Positions 18,901-25,907 of a stretch of 49,085 bases of DNA are shown piece by piece. The stretch covers positions 1-49,085 of the forward strand of contig DATLAN010000451.1 in assembly GCA_035527455.1 (NCBI GenBank), written 5' to 3'. Source of the DNA: DATLAN01 sp035527455. Lineage in GTDB: Bacteria; Planctomycetota; Planctomycetia; Pirellulales; Thermoguttaceae. Every line of letters begins with the position of its first letter. Position 1 is the first letter of the stretch. A model generated the notes under the pieces. The model had not been told where the DNA came from. It saw nothing but the letters and a program-made list of their open reading frames with translations, and did not search any database. The position numbers were made by a program, and so were the translations under genes.

Positions 18901-19619
18901 CCCGCACCCCAGACGACCAGCCCGCCGGATTCCACGCTCATCTGGAAATCGGGCCGGGCCCACGCGGCCTCGTGCAGGAAGTCGTGGACGAGCTGGATGT
19001 ACTTCTCCTCGCCCGTGGCCAGAAAGGCCAACGCCTGGATGCCGAAGATCGACCAATCTTCACGCGCCGCGAGGATCTGCAGCGCGTCGTCGAGAATCTT
19101 TTCCGTCTTGGGACAGTCGTACGGAGCGGTGTCGCTGTACGTACCCATGACCGGCAATGGAATCTCGACGACCTGCTCCTTGCCCTGCCTGGTCGGAGCA
19201 TCGGGAACGGGACGCCAGCGGAGAAGTTTCAGAGCACCCTGGTTCTCCTTTTTTTCGGCCTCGTCGATCGCCCGGCCGAAGCACTTGCGAGCGTCGGAAT
19301 CGAAATACGCGTCACCTATGCCGAGGATCACGTCGCCGACTTCCAACACGCCTTCGGCAGGCGATCCTTCTTGGACTTCGGTGATGAGTATCTGGCGGGC
19401 TTCATCGGTCATGAAACGTGTGTTCACGAACAGCCATCCCTTGGCCCCGGTCGGGCCGAGGTAGTACTCCCCCGTCCTTTCGAAATCGATCGTCTTGGTC
19501 AAGTCGGGGGGCGAGTCCGGCGTCGGCTGCTCTTGGGCAATCGTCTGCGCGGCACCGAGCAACAATACGGACAAGGCGAGTACAAGGCACGGCTCTACGC
19601 TCGATGTTCTTGATGGCAT
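15924..19619 (-). CDS. Secreted PDZ / DUF6288 / HEAT-repeat protein
   Basis: 1231 aa. A signal peptide (residues 1-28, LVLALSVLLLGAAQTIAQ) is followed by a PDZ domain (about 70-140, ITEVQEGSPAEGVLEVGDVILGI). A helical toroid-like region resembling DUF6288 comes next (about 165-520, with WGHGFAWTSQNDGHLHGSLGGYG and EYGHSGNSYSYFWDPLGANYGG). The C-terminal half is a long HEAT-type array (for example EARAGACAALGYQGARAAAAVPAVAEAL and AAVRAAAIRAVATLGG). PDZ and HEAT domains bind proteins, and the middle domain has no known activity to my knowledge. Residues about 388-411 are an in-frame triple octapeptide (see the repeat at 18385). The family is typical of planctomycetes and verrucomicrobia. It is convergent with the GH95 gene, but a functional link is not shown. 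Confidence 0.85.
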   Translation of the reverse strand: MPSRTSSVEPCLVLALSVLLLGAAQTIAQEQPTPDSPPDLTKTIDFERTGEYYLGPTGAKGWLFVNTRFMTDEARQILITEVQEGSPAEGVLEVGDVILGIGDAYFDSDARKCFGRAIDEAEKKENQGALKLLRWRPVPDAPTRQGKEQVVEIPLPVMGTYSDTAPYDCPKTEKILDDALQILAAREDWSIFGIQALAFLATGEEKYIQLVHDFLHEAAWARPDFQMSVESGGLVVWGAGYRNLVLTEYYLATGDKYVLPAIREHAVKTAMGQSNGGTWGHGFAWTSQNDGHLHGSLGGYGAVNQAGLPCFLALLLSKKCGVEHPEIDDAIARSSRFFNQFVGKGSIGYGFHRPSLEIHCNGRNGMSGNGKNAIAAVAFGLLGDRPPVSPAARDAVSPAARDAVPPAARDAVQFFSKFTVSLHNTCEYGHSGNSYSYFWDPLGANYGGPEAAAAFHQQLRWYYALTRQADGSFVNQPLGGHYGRGTLDATVAQVLMMTSPRRAIYLTGKGQDEGLWLDDEEVNEAVDAGRWRFANTDDVSAEELIERLDNWSPIAREWIAKALAEKQGDFAGRLLELLKSDKPEARAGACAALGYQGARAAAAVPAVAEALTDEEAIVRIAAGYALARIEKPAREAVPDMLRAILAEQEEGLMRPTQQALSYSLGYAPGKYAPLYFSGILPNLAEDGNPLQDVDRNLLYASVTKLLKEPSGRVRGCGAYALKFFTREDLAAMAGPIYNAVKTPAPNYAMFDDDPRQHGLDLMARLRIEEGISLCFETLEPNRWGQGVRLPHRFRTLQEYGGAARSMLPRLKELRWTVKAGENRQFLEDAVRAIESDENPRPPVSLHALVDERLARDLLPAEDDRQRVRLCRELMKANADDDFYQAAGLRRLASILGADALDDILPAVGHADAELRKTAVEVGAQLPGEDVTGKWVGQLAKARGEKAADILEILARRGDPQSLPVTKKYLTHKDAAVRAAAIRAVATLGGQRELPLLIESLLAIPADDDQPRAAAEQAVVTACRRVGNVDQAVAVVLAALPDATPQAKCSLIGLLGQLGGAEALAAVTAATDDEDTSVSQAAFDALGTSPDPRAADALLAMIAEPPSPKLKTPALTACLRRVVTGRVPHEQQTAMLKTLLTLDGHGRSASAALAELQWSPSIDSLRLAQSYLDQQDLTESAAAVAVAIAQKLDMNDPKQRTAAIEVLEQVLDVAKNETTIADAKAWIAQHGG
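18385..18456 (-). repeat. Three 24-bp in-frame tandem repeats inside the PDZ/HEAT gene
   Basis: Three units starting ACAGCATCCCTCGCTGCCGG on the plus strand differ only at one base near the end. On the coding strand they give SPAARDAV, SPAARDAV and PPAARDAV. They lie between two conserved-looking blocks of the DUF6288-like region and so form an inserted loop. Confidence 0.95.
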
Positions 19620-19887
19620 GGCTCAACTCCCGGTGGTTCGATAGTAAAGGCTGCTGCAACTCCGAAAACCCGAACTGCCCTCCCATCTCGCACTCCCACG
19701 GTCGGAAATGCAAGCCCCCGCCCGTAAGATCTTACCATGAACTGCCTGCGGGTTGCGATACCCTGGCAGGGCAACTCGGGGAAATGACGGTCGCCGTTGC
19801 GGTCGATGATCGCTCCGGGCAATCCGGCCCGCTCCGGATCGCGATTGATCTGCTATAGCACTCTCGGTCTAGCGCTGCTAAAATATT

Positions 19888-19908
19888 GGTTTCCGCGAGG
19901 AGGAAACC
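19888..19908 (+). promoter_or_regulatory. Hairpin/operator covering the antitoxin ribosome binding site
   Basis: GGTTTCC (19888-19894) and GGAAACC (19902-19908) are perfect inverted arms around GCGAGGA, directly touching the ATG at 19909. The ribosome binding site AGGAGG (19898-19903) lies in the loop and 3' arm. A -10-like TAAAAT is at 19879-19884. The site could be a translational hairpin or a DNA operator for autoregulation. Confidence 0.6.
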
Positions 19909-20127
19909 ATGCCAAGCGACCCTTACGGCGATATCTTGAGAAGGGCTGCTCAGTTGAGTTCCGAGGACTTGCTCAGGCTTAGCGAAGAGTTGTCACAATG
20001 GGCCGGGCGGAAGAACGGCGGCAGCGGGCATTCTATCCTGGACCTCGACGGTCTCGGGAAGGAGACATGGGAAGGCGTTGACCCTGATCAATACGTGGCG
20101 AAGGAACGCGAGTCATGGGATGGGTGA
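19909..20127 (+). CDS. Antitoxin of a VapBC-like toxin-antitoxin pair
   Basis: A 72-aa acidic protein (MPSDPYGDILRRAAQLSSEDLLRLSEELSQW). The helical first half is followed by a Gly-rich, acidic C-terminus that would be suited to wrapping the toxin. It is not a clear AbrB, RHH or Phd antitoxin by eye. The call rests on its size, its strong ribosome binding site AGGAGG and its 13-bp overlap with the PIN toxin gene downstream, which is the usual antitoxin-first order with translational coupling. Antitoxins of this type neutralise the toxin and usually repress the operon. Confidence 0.75.
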   Translation: MPSDPYGDILRRAAQLSSEDLLRLSEELSQWAGRKNGGSGHSILDLDGLGKETWEGVDPDQYVAKERESWDG

Positions 20128-20558
20128 ACGACCTGAAAGGGAAGACGGTAGGGTTAGATACCGCCCCACTGATTTACTTCATCGAACAGCACCCGAAATA
20201 CATCGATGTCTTGCGGCCCTTCTTTCAGGCCGTTGACCGGGGTGAGTGTCGGGTGGTAACCTCGACCGTCACTCTCATCGAAGTGCTCGTGCATCCGTTG
20301 CGACACGGTGACGAAGCTCTCGCTCGACAGTATAATGACATTCTTCTGAGTTCGCCCCATGTCAGCACGTTTCCCGTCACGTTCTCCACCGCCCAAGGCG
20401 CCGCGGAACTTCGAGCGGCTCACGGTTTGAGGACGCCTGACGCGATCCAGGTGGCAACCGCCCTCCGTCATGGAGCCGACGTGCTTCTGACCAACGACCG
20501 GGATCTCTCCGGCATCGAAGGTTTGCACGTTCTCAAGCTACGCGACTTGGTAAGCTAG
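20115..20558 (+). CDS. PIN-domain ribonuclease toxin (VapC-like)
   Basis: A 147-aa PIN domain with the full set of acidic metal-binding residues: Asp15 (GLDTAPLIYF), Glu56 (VTLIEVLVHP), Asp109 (LRTPDAIQVATAL) and Asp128/Asp130 (LLTNDRDL). PIN toxins are Mg2+-dependent endoribonucleases that cut tRNA or rRNA and stop translation. The start ATG at 20115 overlaps the antitoxin gene by 13 bp. All active-site residues are present, so it should be functional. The RNA target is unknown. Confidence 0.88.
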   Translation: MGWVNDLKGKTVGLDTAPLIYFIEQHPKYIDVLRPFFQAVDRGECRVVTSTVTLIEVLVHPLRHGDEALARQYNDILLSSPHVSTFPVTFSTAQGAAELRAAHGLRTPDAIQVATALRHGADVLLTNDRDLSGIEGLHVLKLRDLVS

Positions 20559-20599
20559 CGGACCGTCTGCCGATCTCAGCGGCGGGCGAAATCTTTCTC

Positions 20600-22108
20600 T
20601 CATTTTAAGAAGACGTGAACGATGTTGTGCGTGGTCAGCGCCGGGCCGAGGAAATCGACCAGCTTTCCATACGTGAGGTTCGCGTCGGCAAAGACCAGCA
20701 GGATCGGCGGGCCGGGCCGTCGGCCGGCCGTTTTACGCCGGGCGGCGTCCGCGTCAAGCTGCCGACGCAGCGCCTCAGGAGTTTCCAGCTCGAACGTCGT
20801 CACTTTCGCTTCCGAGCGGCCGCCGACAAAGACCGACTCGTGCAAGGCGAGCGTTCCCGTGATCTTCTCCTTTGCCTCTTCTCCACTCCACACCAGATGA
20901 AGCTCCCAGGGATCCACGATGCGGCTTTCCCGGTCCAGTAACTCCACGTCGGGCAGCAGGGCTTCATAGTACAACTGCCCGGGCGCCGGCGGTTCGACGC
21001 GGACGCCGGTCTCGGAGTCGATCGCGCCGAGGAAGCGGCACACCTCTCGAACCTCCGCCAGACGCAGTGCGGCGTCGAAGCGGACCGAGACGTAAGGGTC
21101 GCGGCCCTGGCGAATCAGCGCGCCGAAGATCCCCAGCACGTCGGCGAGTTGGCGATTCTCCGTCATCGCTTTGCCGGCCGCATCCCTCAGCAGAAACTGC
21201 ACGGTCGCCGCGGGCTCGGTACGATCTGCCCCGGCGAACTCCGAGGACGCTTTCACGGCAGATCGACCGACTTGAAGCACCAGGTCCACGACCCGTCGCC
21301 GACCGTCCTTGTACTCGGGCTCCAGGATGATCTTCACCGGCTCGTGCTTGGCGTAGTCGTACTGCGGGCCGACGACCTGGGATCCGTAAACCGCCTCCTT
21401 GCGTGCGCGGCGAGGAACGTCCAACACCGCCGTGGGGTCGTTATAGATCGATGCCACCGACTTGGGGTCCAAGACGTCGGCGGCGTACGCACGGCCCGGT
21501 TTCTCGCCGGGATTGTCCACCATGAACGAGCCCGCGAAGACGAAGCCGACCTCGGGAAGCGGCGCTCCCGTGTTCCCGTCGATCACGAGCCGCTCGAGTC
21601 GCGTCGGCACGACACGGTTCCCCGAATCGTGCGGGGCGGCGATACTTGCCACGACCCGCTCGCCCTTCGACCAGAAGCGGAGCTTGGCCGGGTGGAACGG
21701 CTTGCCGGGCGCCATGCCGATGAATTCCAGCGCCCGGTGAACGTCGCTGGGCCGGGCCAACGACCACAGCAGCGCTTCGTAGCCTTTGCCGCTGCCGGCG
21801 TCGATCAGCAGAAACTCGACGATCGATCCGGCCGCCAGGCCGGTCGCCTCGGCCATCACCTCGACACGTTTCGCTCTGCGGTCGGCGACAAGTCCCGGCA
21901 GGACCAGCACATCGTCGGCACCCTCGTATTTCGCCAGATCGGTCTCGTACGCGGTCTTCGCACGAGCCGCATGTCTGGGGCGATCGCCATACCGGGCCGG
22001 AAGCTTCTCCTGAGCCGAATCCGCGAGATCCTCTAGGGCCGCAAGATGCGCAGCCGACAGAAGCGACAGGAGCAACACCGACGCGCAGCGTTTTGCAGAC
22101 CAAATCAT
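20600..22108 (-). CDS. Secreted YdjY-domain-like protein with ExbD-like C-terminus
   Basis: 502 aa with a signal peptide (residues 1-25, ASVLLLSLLSAAHLAALE). Residues about 75-150 (VEVMAEATGLAAGSIVEFLLIDAGSGKGYEALLWS followed by RPSDVHRALEFIGMAPGKP) resemble the YdjY domain, a small extracytoplasmic domain of unknown activity. A second related copy may lie at about 255-400 (SIVDPWELHLVWSGEEAKEKI). The last 35 residues (ILLVFADANLTYGKLVDFLG then ALTTHNIVHVFLK) resemble the C-terminal fold of ExbD/TolR. It starts 4 bp after the YbaK gene stop, so the two are probably co-transcribed. No enzymatic function can be assigned. Confidence 0.65.
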   Translation of the reverse strand: MIWSAKRCASVLLLSLLSAAHLAALEDLADSAQEKLPARYGDRPRHAARAKTAYETDLAKYEGADDVLVLPGLVADRRAKRVEVMAEATGLAAGSIVEFLLIDAGSGKGYEALLWSLARPSDVHRALEFIGMAPGKPFHPAKLRFWSKGERVVASIAAPHDSGNRVVPTRLERLVIDGNTGAPLPEVGFVFAGSFMVDNPGEKPGRAYAADVLDPKSVASIYNDPTAVLDVPRRARKEAVYGSQVVGPQYDYAKHEPVKIILEPEYKDGRRRVVDLVLQVGRSAVKASSEFAGADRTEPAATVQFLLRDAAGKAMTENRQLADVLGIFGALIRQGRDPYVSVRFDAALRLAEVREVCRFLGAIDSETGVRVEPPAPGQLYYEALLPDVELLDRESRIVDPWELHLVWSGEEAKEKITGTLALHESVFVGGRSEAKVTTFELETPEALRRQLDADAARRKTAGRRPGPPILLVFADANLTYGKLVDFLGPALTTHNIVHVFLK

Positions 22109-22112
22109 CGTT

Positions 22113-22595
22113 TCACATCGGCGCCGCCGTGTCCGCGTAGGAGAGTCTTACGACGGTCGGTTTGACCAGCCGCTCGAAATCGTAGAACGCCAGGCGGATC
22201 AATTCCGTGTGAGAGCCGGCGTTGAACGCGATCTGCTCGTCCTTGGTCAGGCCCTCGGAAACGAAGACCTCCATGCCGTAGAGATTGCCGAAAGGCGGCA
22301 TGGCGCCGATTTCGCACTCGGGGAACAGGTCCCGAAACTCCGATTCGCCGGCCAGCTCGACGTGTTCGGCGTCGGTCGCCTCCCGGACAAAGTCGAGCAC
22401 CACCCGGTCGGAGGCGGGCAACACCAGCATGGCCATCTTGCCGTCGATCTTCACGATCACCGTCTTGGCCACCTCGCGGCCCGGAATGTGGGCCGAGGCC
22501 GCGATCTCCTGCGCCGTGAACGCCGGCGAGTGGCTGATCGACATGTACTTGATTCCGTGTTCGTCGAGGAACTTCTTCAATCGTTTGACGGGCAT
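22113..22595 (-). CDS. YbaK/EbsC family aminoacyl-tRNA deacylase-like protein
   Basis: A 160-aa single-domain protein of the YbaK/ProX/INS superfamily, which hydrolyses mischarged aminoacyl-tRNAs in trans. Visible landmarks are the conserved Lys in EVAKTVIVKIDG (residues 42-53), the strand MLVLPASDRVVLDF, the late loop CEIGAMPPFGNLYG and FNAGSHTELIRL. Length matches free-standing members. The start ATG at 22595 has GGGAGG upstream. Three short direct repeats lie in its 5' leader. The exact tRNA/amino-acid specificity (Cys-tRNAPro, Ala-tRNAPro or other) cannot be read from the sequence. Confidence 0.88.
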   Translation of the reverse strand: MPVKRLKKFLDEHGIKYMSISHSPAFTAQEIAASAHIPGREVAKTVIVKIDGKMAMLVLPASDRVVLDFVREATDAEHVELAGESEFRDLFPECEIGAMPPFGNLYGMEVFVSEGLTKDEQIAFNAGSHTELIRLAFYDFERLVKPTVVRLSYADTAAPM

Positions 22596-22604
22596 GGGGA
22601 CCTC

Positions 22605-22651
22605 CCTTGTGAGAAACGGGCCTTGTGAGAAACGGGCCTGTGAGTAACGGG
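22605..22651. repeat. Tandem 16-bp repeat in the leader of the YbaK gene
   Basis: Two perfect copies of CCTTGTGAGAAACGGG (22605-22620 and 22621-22636) are followed by a 15-bp variant (22637-22651). They sit just upstream of the ribosome binding site of the minus-strand YbaK gene. Confidence 0.9.
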
Positions 22652-22787
22652 ATGTTCGGCTCCCATCGCTGCCGACGGGAGTTCCGCCGGACCACTGCGG
22701 CCCGGATACGCACCGAGGCCGCCAACCTCACACAATTATAGGGGAAAAACCGCAACGGGCACGTGAAATTCTCGTCGCCGGCCCGGT

Positions 22788-22815
22788 TTTGCTCGTGCCG
22801 GCAACTGGGTATAAT
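22788..22815 (+). promoter_or_regulatory. Candidate promoter of the enolase-superfamily gene
   Basis: A perfect TATAAT at 22810-22815 lies 58 bp before the GTG start at 22873. The -35 region (TTTGCT, 22788-22793, spacing 16) is weak. The gap 22652-22787 shows no gene. Confidence 0.4.
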
Positions 22816-22872
22816 CCGGCAGAGGAAAAGGAGTTGCGACATCGGCAACACCTTTCCGGGGGAGGAGTTCGA

Positions 22873-23940
22873 GTGACCGGGAAGACGATGGAAATCAGCG
22901 ACCTGGAATTCAGCCTGGTGGAAACCCGCCGTGTCGACACGCAGCAGCCGGTGCGATCGGTCTTGGTGCGATTGACGACCGACTCGGGCATGGAGGGTTG
23001 GGGGGAAGCGGCGATCGGTTGGCGTGCCGGCGAGCTGGCGGCCCGCCGGGATGCGCTGCTGCCGCTTCTGGCCGGACGGAACGTCTTCGACATCGAGGAG
23101 TTGCACGCCGAATCGCTCGGCAGTGCCCCGCTGCGGTGTGCTCTGGAGATGGCCTGCTGGGACCTCGCCGGCCGGGCCACGGGTCAGCCGTTGTACCATC
23201 TGTTCGGCGGCGGATACCGGCGGCGGATCCCCCTGGCCGTCCGCCTGTTCGGCGACACTCCGGAGCGGACGGCGCGGGTCGCCCGGGAACTGGCCGATCA
23301 GGGGTTCCACTGTCAAATCGTCACGGCCTGCGGGAAAGTGCAGGATGACTTGCAGGCACTTCGGGCGGTGGGGGAAGCCGTGGGCGATCGGGCCGAACTG
23401 CGGTTGGACGGGGCGGGGCTCTACGACGGGGAAACCGCCGCGGAACTGTGTGCGGAAATCGAGTCCAAATGCGGCGGATTGCAGTGCCTGCTCGACCCGC
23501 TCGACTCCCGCGAACTGTACTCGGTCGCCGCGCTGGGACGGCAGACGCGCGTGCCGCTGGCCGTATGGCGGGCGATCGGCGCCCCCGGCGACGTGCTGGC
23601 GGTCGTCCGTTCCGGGGCCGCGCGGTTCGTGGTGCTCGATCTGGGAAAGGTCGGCGGCATGGTGCCCGCACGAAACTGCACGGCCGTGGCCGCGGCCGGC
23701 GACGTCAGCGCGTTGCTGTGCGGCGAGCCTTCGCTGGGGATCGCCACGGCCGCGATGCTCCAGCTTGCCGCCTCCACGCCCGCCCTGTCCGGCAGCAACG
23801 AGTGTGCCTACCACCAACTCCACGACGACGTGCTGGTCGAGCCGTTGGAGATCGTCGACGGGATGATGGCCGTGCCTCAAGGACCGGGCCTGGGAATCGA
23901 GGTCGACCGGGCCAAGGTAGAGCGGTATCGGGTGACGTGA
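22873..23940 (+). CDS. Mandelate racemase/muconate lactonizing enzyme-like protein (enolase superfamily), active site degenerate
   Basis: 355 aa from GTG 22873, chosen because GGGGAGGAG lies six bases upstream. ATG 22888 is an alternative. The capping N-domain (SVLVRLTTDSGMEGWGEAA) and barrel are recognisable: ALEMACWDLAGRATGQPLYHLFGG, a first-ligand Asp in ELRLDGAGLYDG, VVLDLGKVGGM, and EPSLGIATAAMLQLAAS. The usual KxK base motif is replaced by QIVTACG. The second-ligand Glu-Pro is Asp-Pro (LLDPLD), and the third-ligand DES/DE position reads VWRAI. With these changes it is unlikely to do standard enolase-superfamily proton abstraction. It may be a pseudoenzyme or a divergent dipeptide-epimerase/o-succinylbenzoate-synthase-like enzyme. 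Fold confident, function unknown. Confidence 0.75.
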   Translation: MTGKTMEISDLEFSLVETRRVDTQQPVRSVLVRLTTDSGMEGWGEAAIGWRAGELAARRDALLPLLAGRNVFDIEELHAESLGSAPLRCALEMACWDLAGRATGQPLYHLFGGGYRRRIPLAVRLFGDTPERTARVARELADQGFHCQIVTACGKVQDDLQALRAVGEAVGDRAELRLDGAGLYDGETAAELCAEIESKCGGLQCLLDPLDSRELYSVAALGRQTRVPLAVWRAIGAPGDVLAVVRSGAARFVVLDLGKVGGMVPARNCTAVAAAGDVSALLCGEPSLGIATAAMLQLAASTPALSGSNECAYHQLHDDVLVEPLEIVDGMMAVPQGPGLGIEVDRAKVERYRVT

Positions 23941-23960
23941 GAGGGGCGAGGGGCGAGGGG

Positions 23961-24045
23961 GAACGCCCCCGCACTGCGTTGCGGGGGGAGGCGAGCGCGG
24001 GCATCGACGACGCAGAACGCCCCCGCACTGCGTTGCGGGGGGAGG
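23961..24045. terminator. Two direct copies of a GC-rich hairpin between convergent genes
   Basis: A 31-bp unit occurs at 23961-23991 and 24015-24045. Each contains CCCCCGC-ACTGCGTT-GCGGGGG, a seven-pair stem. It lies between the ends of the enolase-superfamily gene (+) and the CBS gene (-), where it could end transcription from both sides. There is no T-tract, and it may equally be a dispersed repeat. Confidence 0.55.
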
Positions 24046-24046
24046 G

Positions 24047-24487
24047 TCACCGCTGGATGTAGTCTTTCATGAAGCGGTTTTCCAGCGCCAGGCGGTCGTG
24101 CTGGGCCTTGACGATGTCGCCGATCGAGACAATGCCGGACAGCCGGCCCTCGACCAGCACCGGCAGGTGGCGGATGCGTTTGGTGGTCATCAGGCCCATG
24201 ACCTGCTCGACCGAGTCGCCCGGCGAGCCGGTGATCAGGTCGGTGGTCATGATTTCGGCGACCTGCACGCTGCTGAGCGTACACTCTCGCGCGGCGCAGA
24301 AATAGAGCAGGTCGCGTTCGGTGAAGATGCCCAGTAACTGCTGTTTGCCCGTTTCATCGGGCCGGCTGACCAGCAGGGCGCCGACCTTGTGTTCGACGAG
24401 CGTATGGGCGGCCTCGGCCAGCGTGGCGTCCGGCGCGATGGTGTAGACTTCCGTGCCCTTGGCGCTGAGTATGTCCTGCAGGATCAT
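24047..24487 (-). CDS. CBS-domain pair protein
   Basis: About 146 aa made of two CBS motifs: residues about 5-65 (TIAPDATLAEAAHTLVEHKVGALLVS then LLGIFTERDLL) and about 75-135 (MTTDLITGSPGDSVEQVMGLM then RHLPVLVEGRLSGIVSIGDIVKAQ). Tandem CBS domains bind adenine nucleotides and act as energy sensors or regulatory modules. This one stands alone, without an enzyme or channel domain. The start is taken as ATG 24487 (MILQDILSAKG) with a G-rich stretch before it. ATG 24502 in the same frame gives 151 aa. It is convergent with the enolase-superfamily gene. Confidence 0.88.
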   Translation of the reverse strand: MILQDILSAKGTEVYTIAPDATLAEAAHTLVEHKVGALLVSRPDETGKQQLLGIFTERDLLYFCAARECTLSSVQVAEIMTTDLITGSPGDSVEQVMGLMTTKRIRHLPVLVEGRLSGIVSIGDIVKAQHDRLALENRFMKDYIQR

Positions 24488-24625
24488 TGCCCCATCCCCC
24501 AAGTAACAGGAGAAACAGCATTCGTCGAGAAGAACTCGTTGCGCAAGAAATGTTACGTTGTGGAGGGCCGGGGGTCAATTCGGGTTGGTGCGAAGCCGCA
24601 AGCGGCGGGCGAAGGGGGTAAGCGG

Positions 24626-25813
24626 CTAGCGGGGGGGTAACTCGGCGATCCGCAGGTTGCGAAACGAGAAGTCCGTCGTCGCGTCATGACCCTGGATGAT
24701 GATCGTGCCGGGCTCCAGGCGGAGGCCGTTGCGGGGATTCTCGTCCGGCGGCCGGGTGTCGGTCCAATCGCTGACCTGGTAGCCGTTGACCCAGACGGCC
24801 ACGTGGCGGTCGTCGGCGTGGATCGTCTTGTGGAACCAAGCAAAATCATCGGCGACGACCTTCCGCGCGTCTTGGCGGCGGAAGATGCCGCCGGTGCCGC
24901 AGTCTTCCGGTTTGGTCCGATCGCCGTCGAGATAGCCGTTTTGGATCTGGCTCTCGTAGCCCATCCAGACGTCGCCCGGGATGCAGCGGAAGAAGACGCC
25001 CGAGTTCAGCGCCTTGCCATTGACGAAGACCTCGATTTGCAGGGTGAAATCGCCGTAAGTGCCCTCGGTTTCGACCTGGCCTCTTCCGTTCTTGATGTTC
25101 ATGGCCCCCTCGGGCGTCACGGTGACCACGGAGTCCATCTCCGGGTAGGTCTTCCAGCCGGAGAGGTCCTTGCCGTTGAACAGCGATCGGGTGCCCAGCG
25201 GCTTGAGCTTGACGTTGCGGAATTCGACCTTGCCGGAGTTGAGTTGCAGGCCGATGAATCCGCGGCCCAGCGGCTTGGGGTCGGTGTAGTCGAGCACGAC
25301 CCGGCCGTCGAGTTCGACCACGAACCGGCCGCCCTCGGCCGTGACGTCGAAGGTCTGCCAATCGGCCGTGTCGTGGTTGCCTTCGGCTTTCTGGCGATTG
25401 ACGAAGCTGCCGGTGGGATAGGCGCTGGTGCCGGCGTCGGCGATGTTCAGTTCGTAACACTTCGTCGTCACGTCGGTCGGCTCCGGGCTGGTCCGCAGGA
25501 AGACGCCGCTGTTGGTGCCCGCCGCGCTGCGGAAGTCGACCTTGAGCCGGTAGTTGCCGAACTGGCTGGTCGTGCGCAGCAGACCCGGCTCGCCCTGGGA
25601 GACGGAGATCACGCCGTCGGCGACTTTCCAGTCGGCCTCGGTGACGGGCTGCCAGCCGAAGAGGGTCTCGCCGTCGAACAGCAGGATCCAGCCCTCGGCC
25701 GTCTCTTCGGCCGTCAGCGTGTTCGGCTCGGCGGCAACGACGTTTCCCACGGCGGCGCTCAGGGCCAGACAGACGAGAACTCCCCCCACGGCTCGGCACG
25801 GCAAAGCGGTCAT
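24626..25813 (-). CDS. Secreted protein with two DUF1080 (3-keto-disaccharide hydrolase / LamG-like) domains
   Basis: 395 aa. Signal peptide at residues 1-28 (GGVLVCLALSAAVGNVVAAE). Two tandem DUF1080 jelly-roll domains follow. The first (about 35-205) begins EGWILLFDGETLFGWQ and contains NYRLKVDFRSAAGTNSGVFLR. The second (about 210-393) begins TRSLFNGKDLSGWK and contains DFTLQIEVFVNGKALNSGVFFR and YESQIQNG. DUF1080 proteins are hugely expanded in planctomycetes, and some cleave 3-keto-glycosides. The ATG at 25813 follows GAGGAG. Both domains keep the NSGVF-type core. A sugar-related role in the periplasm is likely; the substrate is not known. Confidence 0.88.
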   Translation of the reverse strand: MTALPCRAVGGVLVCLALSAAVGNVVAAEPNTLTAEETAEGWILLFDGETLFGWQPVTEADWKVADGVISVSQGEPGLLRTTSQFGNYRLKVDFRSAAGTNSGVFLRTSPEPTDVTTKCYELNIADAGTSAYPTGSFVNRQKAEGNHDTADWQTFDVTAEGGRFVVELDGRVVLDYTDPKPLGRGFIGLQLNSGKVEFRNVKLKPLGTRSLFNGKDLSGWKTYPEMDSVVTVTPEGAMNIKNGRGQVETEGTYGDFTLQIEVFVNGKALNSGVFFRCIPGDVWMGYESQIQNGYLDGDRTKPEDCGTGGIFRRQDARKVVADDFAWFHKTIHADDRHVAVWVNGYQVSDWTDTRPPDENPRNGLRLEPGTIIIQGHDATTDFSFRNLRIAELPPR

Positions 25814-25907
25814 CGTATCTCCTCGGACAAGAAAGGGCTCGGGTCGATCTCACGCAACGTTCTTCAAGCTTACTTGATCCTCCCCCGGATGCAAGTTTTT
25901 CCCGCCA

